Made by a program: the position numbers and the translations under genes. A stretch of 64,000 nt of DNA. Source: JAIOSM01 sp023143455 (GTDB taxonomy: Bacteria; Desulfobacterota; Desulfobacteria; Desulfobacterales; Desulfobacteraceae). The notes under the pieces are model-generated. The model ran no database searches. It was not told the origin of the DNA and worked only from the letters and a program-made list of their open reading frames with translations. Positions 33,801 through 41,286 of the stretch are shown here, piece after piece (position 1 is the first letter of the stretch; each line of letters opens with the position of its first letter). The stretch lies in the NCBI GenBank assembly GCA_030632885.1, contig DAOVTW010000004.1:1-64000 (forward strand). Direction: 5' to 3'.

Positions 33801-34776
33801 AGGGGTTGAAGCTGTACAACTTTTAGAAAAAAATAAATATGATATTGTTTTAATGGATGTCCAGATGCCTGAAATGGATGGATATAGCGCAACAGGTGTA
33901 ATCAGAAACAAACTAAAACTGAAGGATCTTCCAATAATTGCAATGACAGCTCATGCCATGACTGGTGACAGAGAAAAGTGTATCAATTCAGGCATGGATG
34001 ACTACATATCAAAACCCATTGATTCAAATATACTCTATTCAAAACTTATAAAATTCAAAACCCTTAAAAATGATAGCCTACCTGTATTAAAAGATATTGA
34101 TAATAAGAACGAGCATGGGGAAAAGGAATCATCAATGGATCTACCAGATAGTCTCCCTGATTATTTACCAGGCATTGATATTAAGTCAGGAATATCTCGA
34201 TTTTTGGGAAACACTGAACTATATGTTGAGCTCATGGGAGGTTTTATTAAGGAACATAAAGATTCTGCAAATAAAATTCAAACTATGATAATTAGCAATA
34301 ACATTAAAGAAGCTCTTAGTTATATCCACAGCATAAAAGGAACTGCTGGCAACCTTTCTCTAACCAGGCTTCATGATTCATCAGCCAGGCTTGAATCTTT
34401 TATTGAGAAAAATTCAAAAGCTGATGATATTCTATTGGAAATTTATGAAAAAGCTTTTTGTGAAGCTTTAAACAGTCTTAAAAAAATTAATGACATTTTT
34501 AAGGTTAACAAAACTGATTACATTGGAAAAAATGAATCAGAATTTGACCAGGCAGATATTGAGAATAAAATAAAATTTTTACATACAAAATTATTACAAA
34601 ATGATCTTGAGGCATTAGATGCAATACATGTTGTAAAAAATATGATACAAAGAAAAATTGCTGAAAATGAAATATTAGCTTTGGACAAAGCAATAAATAA
34701 CTTTGATTTTGATGAGGCAAAAACTGTTTTGTTAAAGATATCAGATACTTTGAAAATAACTTTGGAAGGGATGTGA
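30883..34776 (+). CDS. Hybrid histidine kinase: PAS-GAF-GAF-HK-REC-REC-Hpt
   Basis: This 1297-residue cytoplasmic sensor has no membrane segment. Approximate order: coiled coil (1-45), PAS (45-155), GAF (180-335), second GAF-like domain (345-540), dimerisation/phosphoacceptor helix (FLANMSHEIRTPMNAIMG, His near 557), ATPase (NLTGNAVKF near 670, DTGIGIPKERLG near 705), receiver 1 (LVVDDNK, LDLIMPEIDG near 846), receiver 2 (LTEDNNINQ, MDVQMPEMDG near 990) and an Hpt domain (HSIKGTAGNLS near 1149). All phosphorelay residues are visible. The response regulator diguanylate cyclase begins two bases after the stop, so it is the likely partner. Confidence 0.92.
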   Translation: MDEKMKFAGKKSQDLKSLQQKIREMNNLVQIRGKQIRILGKDSQTLSAIFNHTEVGFLIIGHELKIKWNNNIVKIWVEKEGIDDITNIGYKELLNSFGQILPDPGPVEQVFETCGVVNYNFRMGSGINKTNIYMTAMPIQSPDGKVIEVLVMLRDLTDFETLHNSQQELEQSEKLTKTLFRISNAVNTTDNLDDLFESIHEVLANIIDVTNFAIGIYDSNKDIISYPYYVDETNDVYHAIKDVSTSGILAAEVINLKKPLFLSKSDIIKRKKKAGRKSIESNPAQWLGVPLIIKKKAVGVIVVQSYSNPELYSQKDAEILLAVSDQIAFAVDRKRSEEALAKSREQIKNISNQTDQFSLTAASMISANNPKDIFNKISRAIVKFSNYKRVVITYLTDESPYHEILAYDGLKEENIEKYRQVIIRPGFFDNFFKNGTGIGQFSVFIQSFELKKVYNDKLVIKSNKKIPDLPSDSWRLDDMLFVRMQDVSGNLIGFISVDDPKSMRRPTDETVRPLEIFSSLVSQIIINTKSQEELKIAKDAAEASAKSKSKFLANMSHEIRTPMNAIMGLTELTLKTDLDLRQKDYLNKIKSSSTSLIGIINDILDFSKIDAGKMDIEEIDFRLGDVMDGLSDMFSNKTAEKNIEFVISIANDIPLNLIGDPLRLRQALINLTGNAVKFTKKGEVIVSVSNIKCEGEYIKLRFSIKDTGIGIPKERLGKLFDSFVQADGSTTRKYGGTGLGLSISKKLIELMGGGINVKSKAGKGTEFSFHITFKKKNEKTIKSINLDTGLKGLKVLVVDDNKTARDIMDETLSSFRFNVETIDSGEKAILNLVKADKAGAPYKLVILDLIMPEIDGIETAKRIRKNYNAFDVPIIMMTGFGREDTMRQAKKAKVNAFLMKPVKQSILLDTIMDIFGKKPDAHISEAIETKDTSTELAELNGLNVLLTEDNNINQLVASRILEEVGVKVSIASTGVEAVQLLEKNKYDIVLMDVQMPEMDGYSATGVIRNKLKLKDLPIIAMTAHAMTGDREKCINSGMDDYISKPIDSNILYSKLIKFKTLKNDSLPVLKDIDNKNEHGEKESSMDLPDSLPDYLPGIDIKSGISRFLGNTELYVELMGGFIKEHKDSANKIQTMIISNNIKEALSYIHSIKGTAGNLSLTRLHDSSARLESFIEKNSKADDILLEIYEKAFCEALNSLKKINDIFKVNKTDYIGKNESEFDQADIENKIKFLHTKLLQNDLEALDAIHVVKNMIQRKIAENEILALDKAINNFDFDEAKTVLLKISDTLKITLEGM

Positions 34777-34777
34777 A

Positions 34778-35698
34778 ATGGTTAATTACTCAACACGATC
34801 CACAATTCTTGTTGTTGATGATCAACCTGCTAATATTATGATTTTGGGGGAAACCTTAAAAAGTGATTATCAGATAAAGATGGCAACCTCAGGCTTAAAA
34901 GCCATTGAAATTGCATCTTCTGAAAACCCGCCTGATCTCATTCTGCTTGATATTATCATGCCTGGAATTGATGGTTACGAAGTATGTAAGCAACTGAAAA
35001 ATAACCATAAAACAAAAAAAATACCAATTATTTTTATTACAGCGAAGGATCAGGAGGAGGATGAAACAAAAGGACTTGATTATGGAGCTGTTGATTATAT
35101 TACAAAACCTTTCAGCCTCCCCATTGTTAAGGCCAGAATTAAAACACACTTAGAGCTTAAAAAACATCGAGATATTTTAGAAGATCTTTCTACTCTTGAC
35201 GGTTTAACTGGTATTCCAAACCGGAGAAAATTTGATGAGTATCTTGAAATGGAGTGGAAAAGGGCTGTCAGAGAATCATATCCTTTATCGCTGATTATGA
35301 TTGATATTGATTGCTTCAAATTATTCAATGACAACTATGGTCACGATAAAGGAGATGAGTGCCTGAAAAAAGTTGCAAACAATCTTAAAATAACAGCAAG
35401 AAGACCCGCTGATTTTATTGCAAGATATGGAGGAGAAGAATTTGCAAGCATTCTCCCCAATACTTCTATTGAAAAGGCAACTGAGTTTGCTGAACTTCTA
35501 AGAAGCAATATAGAAAAATTAAATGTACCACATGCCTTTTCTCCAATAAACGATAAAGTGACCATAAGTCTTGGAAGCGCCACGATTATTCCAACAATTG
35601 AAAAATCATATGATCTTTTAATTAAAAGCGCTGACAAGGCTTTGTATAAAGCAAAATCTAATGGAAAAAACAAAACTGAATGTATTGATATTTTCTAA
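34778..35698 (+). CDS. Response regulator diguanylate cyclase (REC-GGDEF)
   Basis: Residues 1-125 form a receiver domain (VVDDQPANIMIL, phosphoacceptor Asp near 56 in LILLDIIMPGIDGYEV, KPF motif). Residues about 140-306 form a GGDEF domain with DGLTGIPNRR and active-site loop YGGEEFASILP near 217, so it should make cyclic di-GMP on phosphorylation. It lacks any DNA-binding domain. It starts two bases after the hybrid kinase stop, with AAGGGATG upstream. Confidence 0.93.
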   Translation: MVNYSTRSTILVVDDQPANIMILGETLKSDYQIKMATSGLKAIEIASSENPPDLILLDIIMPGIDGYEVCKQLKNNHKTKKIPIIFITAKDQEEDETKGLDYGAVDYITKPFSLPIVKARIKTHLELKKHRDILEDLSTLDGLTGIPNRRKFDEYLEMEWKRAVRESYPLSLIMIDIDCFKLFNDNYGHDKGDECLKKVANNLKITARRPADFIARYGGEEFASILPNTSIEKATEFAELLRSNIEKLNVPHAFSPINDKVTISLGSATIIPTIEKSYDLLIKSADKALYKAKSNGKNKTECIDIF

Positions 35699-35746
35699 TT
35701 CTGTGAGTTACCCTTTGTTGTGACTAAAAGAATAGGTATGACAATA

Positions 35747-36127
35747 TTAAGCTCTCTTTGATACCCTAGCTTTTCTCTTGCGCAACAAATATCCGTAAAT
35801 TGAAATATTGATAACAATAACAACAAAACCAAGCAGTATTTGAACCCCACGAGTCAATCCTTCCGGATAGATTAGAGAAGTAATATATTTGTCAATAAAG
35901 CCACCACTAAATCCTGCTTCACCTCCAGCCAGCCTGAACTTGTTCTCAAGGGGAGTAAGTGGACAAATTGTGCCAGCAAACTCAATCAAAACGCCCCATA
36001 TTACAGCCGGTATGTGTAAAAATGAGACTTTTTGCCATTTAATAACCAGGAATCCCCCAGCCACAACAAAAAGAATAAAACCGAAATGAATCAAAACAAT
36101 TAAATCTGCAATGATACGATAAGTCAT
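35747..36127 (-). CDS. DUF2784 membrane protein
   Basis: This 126-residue protein has three to four membrane helices. The N-terminal helix (YRIIADLIVLIHFGFILFVV) and the loop CPLTPLENKFRLAGGEAGFSGGF, given here as two adjacent motifs, fit DUF2784. The protein family is conserved but has no known function. Confidence 0.85.
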   Translation of the reverse strand: MTYRIIADLIVLIHFGFILFVVAGGFLVIKWQKVSFLHIPAVIWGVLIEFAGTICPLTPLENKFRLAGGEAGFSGGFIDKYITSLIYPEGLTRGVQILLGFVVIVINISIYGYLLRKRKARVSKRA

Positions 36128-36154
36128 TTTAAACCCTGCCTGATTCTTTAAATT

Positions 36155-36973
36155 TCATAACCCTTTTAGTCCCATTGAATCTAAATATGGAATAATCTCT
36201 CCAAAATCTCTTTGTCTCCAAATAATTTCCGAATGTGAGGCATCATATATTTTTCTGGGATCAGGGAAAACTTTGACAATTCTTTCCAAAATATTTTTTT
36301 CTTCTAAATTTAAAGGCTCGGCTATTTTGTCATTCGCATTTTTAATTGGATCAATCAGTTCTTTGTAATTATTGAATTGAGGGCCATATGGAAGGGCTGC
36401 ATAAGTAGCGCCTGTCATACTTTTTCCCACTTCTCTATGTGCAACAAAATCGGCATACCAAAGATACTTAGCCGCAAAAAGCATTTTGTCACCTTTTAGC
36501 AAAAGGCGTTGCCTTAAAAATAACTCAAAATATTTTATTACCAACTTAACCCTTGCAATTGAAAACTTTCGATTGCCAGTATAGTTATTTTCACGCTCAC
36601 TGTTCCAAAGTGCTGTCCGAAGAGCTTTATCCATTGATTTACTTTGAATAACACCTCCCTCCCATCGCTTTATGCTTGCAATTCCAACTGTCATTCTGTC
36701 TGCGAGGGCCTTCTGGCTTAAATTGAACTTTTTTCTGTTGTCTCGGATTTCTCCGCCGGTTAACAATCCAACTGCTTTACGGTATGCATTTGAAATTATT
36801 TTTTGTGTTTGCGCTGCTTGCTCAATTGTTCCAACTTCCATACCGCAATTAACACAAACGTAAACATGGTCTTTATAGTTAATTTCAACTTCTCTAAAAA
36901 CCATTTTTTTATCCATTTTTGTTAATTCCATTTCCTTGTCACAAACAGGGCAATATTCTTTTAAATTTGCCAT
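36155..36973 (-). CDS. Zinc-ribbon/HTH antitoxin with Panacea (DUF4065) domain
   Basis: The start is the ATG at 36973 with GGAG upstream; a longer frame from a TTG at 37063 overlaps the toxin gene. Residues 1-55 contain two CxxC pairs (CPVCDKE, CVNCGME) as in MqsA-type antitoxins. Residues about 65-115 hold a helix-turn-helix (RKKFNLSQKALADRMTVGIASIKRWEGG). The C-terminal 150 residues form a Panacea/DUF4065 domain (KMLFAAKYLWYADFVAHREVGKSMTGATY, in adjacent segments), known to neutralise many unrelated toxins. It follows the putative toxin gene directly. Confidence 0.82.
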   Translation of the reverse strand: MANLKEYCPVCDKEMELTKMDKKMVFREVEINYKDHVYVCVNCGMEVGTIEQAAQTQKIISNAYRKAVGLLTGGEIRDNRKKFNLSQKALADRMTVGIASIKRWEGGVIQSKSMDKALRTALWNSERENNYTGNRKFSIARVKLVIKYFELFLRQRLLLKGDKMLFAAKYLWYADFVAHREVGKSMTGATYAALPYGPQFNNYKELIDPIKNANDKIAEPLNLEEKNILERIVKVFPDPRKIYDASHSEIIWRQRDFGEIIPYLDSMGLKGL

Positions 36974-36977
36974 AATA

Positions 36978-37340
36978 TTACTCCTTTTTTCTATCTTTAT
37001 GTAAAGAGACCACATAACAATAGTTATTTTTAATTGAAAACTTGTAATAGACCACAAGATCAAAGATACTACTTCTCACCTTGAATGCAAAAAGTTCCAT
37101 TCCATTGATATCTGCTTTATAAGATCTTTGGGGAGGATTCATCCCAATATAATTCTCAGGCGTAGTATTGTTTAGCAGATCCAAAAGAATTTCTGAAAAA
37201 TCACTTTGGAACAAATAATCTAATTCAAGAGCATCCGAAATCATTGCAGACTGATTTAGAATTCTAATATAACCTGCATTAACAGCTTTCTTTGCTGCTT
37301 TTATCTTCCCTGAAAGCTCTCGATGAGATGGTCTTTTCAT
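36978..37340 (-). CDS. Putative toxin of the Panacea pair
   Basis: This 120-residue protein is encoded just upstream of the Panacea-type antitoxin, with four bases between stop and start. Its fold is not recognised from motifs; the C-terminal half (FAFKVRSSIFDLVVYYKF, then YVVSLHKDRK) has an alternating beta pattern. Similar proteins, from memory, accompany MqsA/Panacea antitoxins. There is no ribosome binding site before the ATG, and the predicted -10 element ends only about a dozen bases away, so the transcript may be nearly leaderless. Confidence 0.6.
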   Translation of the reverse strand: MKRPSHRELSGKIKAAKKAVNAGYIRILNQSAMISDALELDYLFQSDFSEILLDLLNNTTPENYIGMNPPQRSYKADINGMELFAFKVRSSIFDLVVYYKFSIKNNYCYVVSLHKDRKKE

Positions 37341-37351
37341 AAATACAAAAT

Positions 37352-37367
37352 AGTATCAATTGATACT
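37352..37367. promoter_or_regulatory. Operator of the toxin-antitoxin promoter
   Basis: AGTATCAATTGATACT is a perfect 16-bp palindrome lying in the 17-base spacer between TTGCAA (-35-like) and TATTTT (-10-like) on the minus strand, just before the toxin start. That is where an autorepressing antitoxin helix-turn-helix would bind. Confidence 0.6.
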
Positions 37368-37489
37368 TTTTGCAAGCTTTTTTTATAAAAATTGAAAATA
37401 AATAGCTGATTGGTAATATGTTTAAATTGTATGCAAAGGGCATAAAATGTTTGAACAACATAACGCCTTGGTGGAAGCTATCCAGTGCG

Positions 37490-40114
37490 CTACTCTAATT
37501 CTCCCACAGTAGCAACCTGTCTATATTTGACGCCTTTAAACTCATTAAAATGGGCATGGCCACATTTTATCTTTCTTTTTTCACTAGTTCTTAATTCTTG
37601 CCCTGCTGATTTTGTTTCTGCAACAAAATAAACTGTTTTTTCATTTTTCTTTATCAAAGCCCAGTCAGGATTATAATTACCTATTGGTGTTTTAATTTTG
37701 AACCAAAAGGGGAGTTTGAAATAAAATTCAATATCATCTCTGTTTTCACATTCTTTAGCAAAATCATATTCAACATTAGAGTCAAGCGGAACTATATTAT
37801 TATAAATGGTTTTATCTGTTTTGTTGATTTTAAATGTCAGATCATTTATATGTATTTCATACTCTTCAAACAATTTCATTTCATATTTTTTAAAACCTAT
37901 TTTTTCGTATTTAATACCCTCAATCATTAAATCTGTAAGTACATCTTTTATTGAAATAATGGCATTGTACAGAAAAAGCTGAGGATTAATTAGTATTTCA
38001 CCAATTCTTTTAGATTTTTTAAGGATTTCAAGAATAGTTGAACGTGTAAGTTCAGTTCTCTCCTGTATGTAAAAAAGGATATCAGGTATTAACAAAATGC
38101 CTTCAATTGATGTCGCATAAGAGGCTTTTGTTTCCATAACAATACCGGCTTCATCAAATTCAAGACTGGTTTTAGTTGTTTTTATAACCGTTTTTCTGAC
38201 GAAAGGCATTTGATTAACTGCTTTTGCTGCTTTTCTAATAAGTTCTTCAGTATCATACTCAACCTGATAGTTTGTCTGATGTTTTATCTTATCCCAAATA
38301 TCTTTGAACTTATCATCCAGTTCAAAGCCTTTCCTGTACTTGACCATTGCTCTTTTTTGTTTATTTTTAATTCTATTTTTAAAAGACACTCCACAATCTT
38401 CTTCAATCTCAGATTGTAATTGTTTAGCAAAATCTTCATAAGATTCATTGGCTATTACTGTCAATCGGTTAATAGTACTATCCTGTATCCGCATTCCTTC
38501 CTGATTTACTGAAAGTCTTAACCCTCTTCCTATTTCCTGTCTCTTTTTTAATTCCGATTGTGTCTCATTTAATGTACATATCTGAAAAACATTAGGATTG
38601 TCCCATCCCTCGCGCAAAGCAGAATGGCTGAAAATAAACCGTAACGGTTCTTCAGAGTTTAAAAGACGTTCTTTTCGTTTCATAATCAGTTTAAAGGTGT
38701 CATTGTCTGCCAGGGTATTTCCCTTTGTGTCTTTCCATTTTCCTTTTTTATCAGCTGAAAAATATCCGTTATGCACTTCTTCCACTTCAAACGGGATTAA
38801 GCCTTTGTAGACTGACTTTGAAGATATCTCTGCATATATTTCTTCAAACCATTTGGCAAATTTACCTTTAACTTTATTGCCGTCTGAATCGTAATTACGA
38901 TAATTGGCTACACGGTCAATAAAGAAAAGCGAAAGGACTTTTATGCCTTTGGTCTTAAGTTTTCTTTCTTTTAAGAAGTGTTCTTCAATTGTTTTTCGAA
39001 TCTGAACTTTCATAATCTCATCGGAAAGACCACCAAAGGTATCACCTACAAAAATGATTTCACCATTAGAAAGCTCAATCAAATTCTCCGCAACATCAAT
39101 ACCATTAATAATGTATCCACTTTTATAAATCTCTCTTTTATTGGATAAATCATATAAATCATTTCCGATTTTGGCTGTAATAGATTTTCTTTTAACGCCG
39201 TTTGAAGTATTGACATCTATTTTTACCTTAGCAGAAGTACGTGTTTTTGTAGCATTTACTTTTTCAAGGCAAAGATACGCTTCATTAAAATCATTTTCAG
39301 TAACAATAGAATCAACTTCAATTTGTTTAACCAATCCCAAATCATAGGCTCTTACTGGATCAAGACTGTAAACCATATTATACCGATTTGTATGGGTTGC
39401 AGAATAACGCAGTGTGCAAAAAGGATTCAAGTTTTCAACAGCTTTTTTCCTGATTTCTGTTTCCATATTTTGTGGTTCATCTACAATCACAATAGGAGAG
39501 GTTGCTTGAATGAACTCTATTGGTCGCTTGCCAGTTAATTTGTCATTTGATTTATTGATAATATTTTCATCTTTGGCAAAAGAATCAATATTAATAACAA
39601 GAATCTGGATGTTATTATTAATAGCAAAATTTCTTAAATTGGAAACACGCTTGGAATCATACACATCAAAGTTGACAGGTATTTTATCATAAAGGTTCTG
39701 AAAATGCTCAAATGTAATCTCTAAATTTTTTAATACACCTTCACGGATGGCAACTGAAGGAACAACGATTACAAATTTTTTAAAGCCATATTTTTTATTC
39801 AACTCATAAATAGTTCGAAGATATACATATGTTTTGCCTGTACCAGTTTCCATCTCCACAGAAAAATTCATGCCATTCAGTTTCTCAGTAACAGGCAACT
39901 CTTCCTTGTTTTGAATTCCCTGAATATTTTTTAAAATCTGTTCTTCACTGATTTGTAATTGATTGCCAACACCACCATCCTGAAATAGACTGTTGCCTGT
40001 ACTGATTGAAAAACTAAAATCACCATTATTTAACGGTTGCCCTTCAAATATGCCGATAATCGAATTTATTGCATCATGCTGAAATTGTTGATTAGGATCA
40101 AAATGAAGTTTCAA
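37490..40114 (-). CDS. Type III restriction subunit Res
   Basis: This is the ATP-dependent translocase and nuclease subunit of a type III restriction-modification system. The superfamily 2 helicase motifs are visible: METGTGKTYVYLRTI (Walker A, near residue 115), IVIVDEPQNMET (motif II as DEPQ), and RQEIGRGLRLS (motif VI). The C-terminus carries the PD-(D/E)xK nuclease: NPDWALI followed by VAETKSAG. The length of 874 residues is normal. Its start overlaps the preceding AAA_4 gene by four bases. Its cognate Mod lies about 8 kb upstream, beyond two cassettes. Confidence 0.92.
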   Translation of the reverse strand: MKLHFDPNQQFQHDAINSIIGIFEGQPLNNGDFSFSISTGNSLFQDGGVGNQLQISEEQILKNIQGIQNKEELPVTEKLNGMNFSVEMETGTGKTYVYLRTIYELNKKYGFKKFVIVVPSVAIREGVLKNLEITFEHFQNLYDKIPVNFDVYDSKRVSNLRNFAINNNIQILVINIDSFAKDENIINKSNDKLTGKRPIEFIQATSPIVIVDEPQNMETEIRKKAVENLNPFCTLRYSATHTNRYNMVYSLDPVRAYDLGLVKQIEVDSIVTENDFNEAYLCLEKVNATKTRTSAKVKIDVNTSNGVKRKSITAKIGNDLYDLSNKREIYKSGYIINGIDVAENLIELSNGEIIFVGDTFGGLSDEIMKVQIRKTIEEHFLKERKLKTKGIKVLSLFFIDRVANYRNYDSDGNKVKGKFAKWFEEIYAEISSKSVYKGLIPFEVEEVHNGYFSADKKGKWKDTKGNTLADNDTFKLIMKRKERLLNSEEPLRFIFSHSALREGWDNPNVFQICTLNETQSELKKRQEIGRGLRLSVNQEGMRIQDSTINRLTVIANESYEDFAKQLQSEIEEDCGVSFKNRIKNKQKRAMVKYRKGFELDDKFKDIWDKIKHQTNYQVEYDTEELIRKAAKAVNQMPFVRKTVIKTTKTSLEFDEAGIVMETKASYATSIEGILLIPDILFYIQERTELTRSTILEILKKSKRIGEILINPQLFLYNAIISIKDVLTDLMIEGIKYEKIGFKKYEMKLFEEYEIHINDLTFKINKTDKTIYNNIVPLDSNVEYDFAKECENRDDIEFYFKLPFWFKIKTPIGNYNPDWALIKKNEKTVYFVAETKSAGQELRTSEKRKIKCGHAHFNEFKGVKYRQVATVGELE

Positions 40115-41286
40115 TTATCAATCTCCGGTCTTGGAATTTTAACAATAAATTGTTCTCCGTCAACGTCATTAATGAATTCAATGTCAGGTTGTTCATTTAA
40201 TGCACGAGTTAAACCGGTCCCGATACCACTAAAAGGCATTGTATGAAAACTGAATTTGACCAATTGTGGATTTCTAATTACCGGATTCCCAAACATAACT
40301 TCTTCAACAGTTAAGCTATTAGGTAACTTCCCCGGGCTTATTATTTCTACCCTATTATCAAATATCATTATTCTTATTGGAGCATTTTTAAAATAATCTC
40401 TATGTATCAATGCATTTACTAATATTTCAACAAGTGCATCTCTTGATATCTCAAGAATTCCAATAGAGTTAAAGTCTTGTCCTTTTTGCATGTGACGTAA
40501 ATTTGATTCTAAAAATTTCATCCCATTTTCAAACAAATCCGGAATTGTTCCCTTCAAATCTTCCGGTTTGCTTCGATAATTTTTTCCTGAAATAGCATTT
40601 CCAAAAAAAGAGACTGTTTTGATACAAAAGGCGGGTTTGATATTTTGAGGTTCCTCCCCAAAAAATAATAATCCAGCTAAAGACAATTTATCATTACGTA
40701 ATACTTTTTTTACTTTTAAAGCTTTCTCAAAAGAAAGGTCCTTACCTTCGATAGTAGTGTGGAATTCTTTTTTGAAATAATCTTGAAATAATTTTTGATT
40801 AATATCATCAATAGAAGTATCGTATACTTCTATTTCATCAGCTAATAAATGGCTCCCCTGTTGAAAAAGTCGAAGCATTTCTGCATTATCTGTCACTCTT
40901 CTCTTATCAGAACCTTGCTTGACCCATACATCTCTTTTTAAATCCTTGTAAGGTTTATTTATTCCTTCATCAATATAGACAATTAATATTTTCTTTTCAC
41001 CGTTGTGATCAACAGATACTACTTCGGTTTTCACATATATACCCGGGACGATATTATTGGTGGCATAATTCCCAATATCCTGGCTATGTTTCTGAATCTC
41101 TTCATACAAAAGACCCATTATCTCACCGGTCCTATCTTTAACACCAAAAATAATTATTCCTCCCATAGTGTTAGAAAATGCTGCCATTTCTGCCGCAATT
41201 GAGTCTGGGTGTGACATCTTTTCTTTAAATTGCACCTTACTTGTCTCGCCTGTATTAATTATATCAAGAAGTTCAATAGGATTCAT
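40111..41286 (-). CDS. AlbA_2/Schlafen-like ATP-binding protein
   Basis: The start is the ATG at 41286 (MNPIELL); the frame is open further. Residues about 10-140 form an AlbA_2 (Schlafen AAA_4-like) domain, recognised by TSKVQFKEK, FSNTMGGIIIFGVKDRTG and the WVKQGSDKRRV element. The C-terminal half has a GHKL-like ATP-binding module as in RecG-like family members (VEILVNALIHRDYF, IISPGKLPNSLT, GIGTGLTRAL). It overlaps TrlF at its 5' end and Res at its 3' end. Such genes are frequent in defence islands; a nuclease, translocation or regulatory role is possible. Confidence 0.75.
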   Translation of the reverse strand: MNPIELLDIINTGETSKVQFKEKMSHPDSIAAEMAAFSNTMGGIIIFGVKDRTGEIMGLLYEEIQKHSQDIGNYATNNIVPGIYVKTEVVSVDHNGEKKILIVYIDEGINKPYKDLKRDVWVKQGSDKRRVTDNAEMLRLFQQGSHLLADEIEVYDTSIDDINQKLFQDYFKKEFHTTIEGKDLSFEKALKVKKVLRNDKLSLAGLLFFGEEPQNIKPAFCIKTVSFFGNAISGKNYRSKPEDLKGTIPDLFENGMKFLESNLRHMQKGQDFNSIGILEISRDALVEILVNALIHRDYFKNAPIRIMIFDNRVEIISPGKLPNSLTVEEVMFGNPVIRNPQLVKFSFHTMPFSGIGTGLTRALNEQPDIEFINDVDGEQFIVKIPRPEIDN

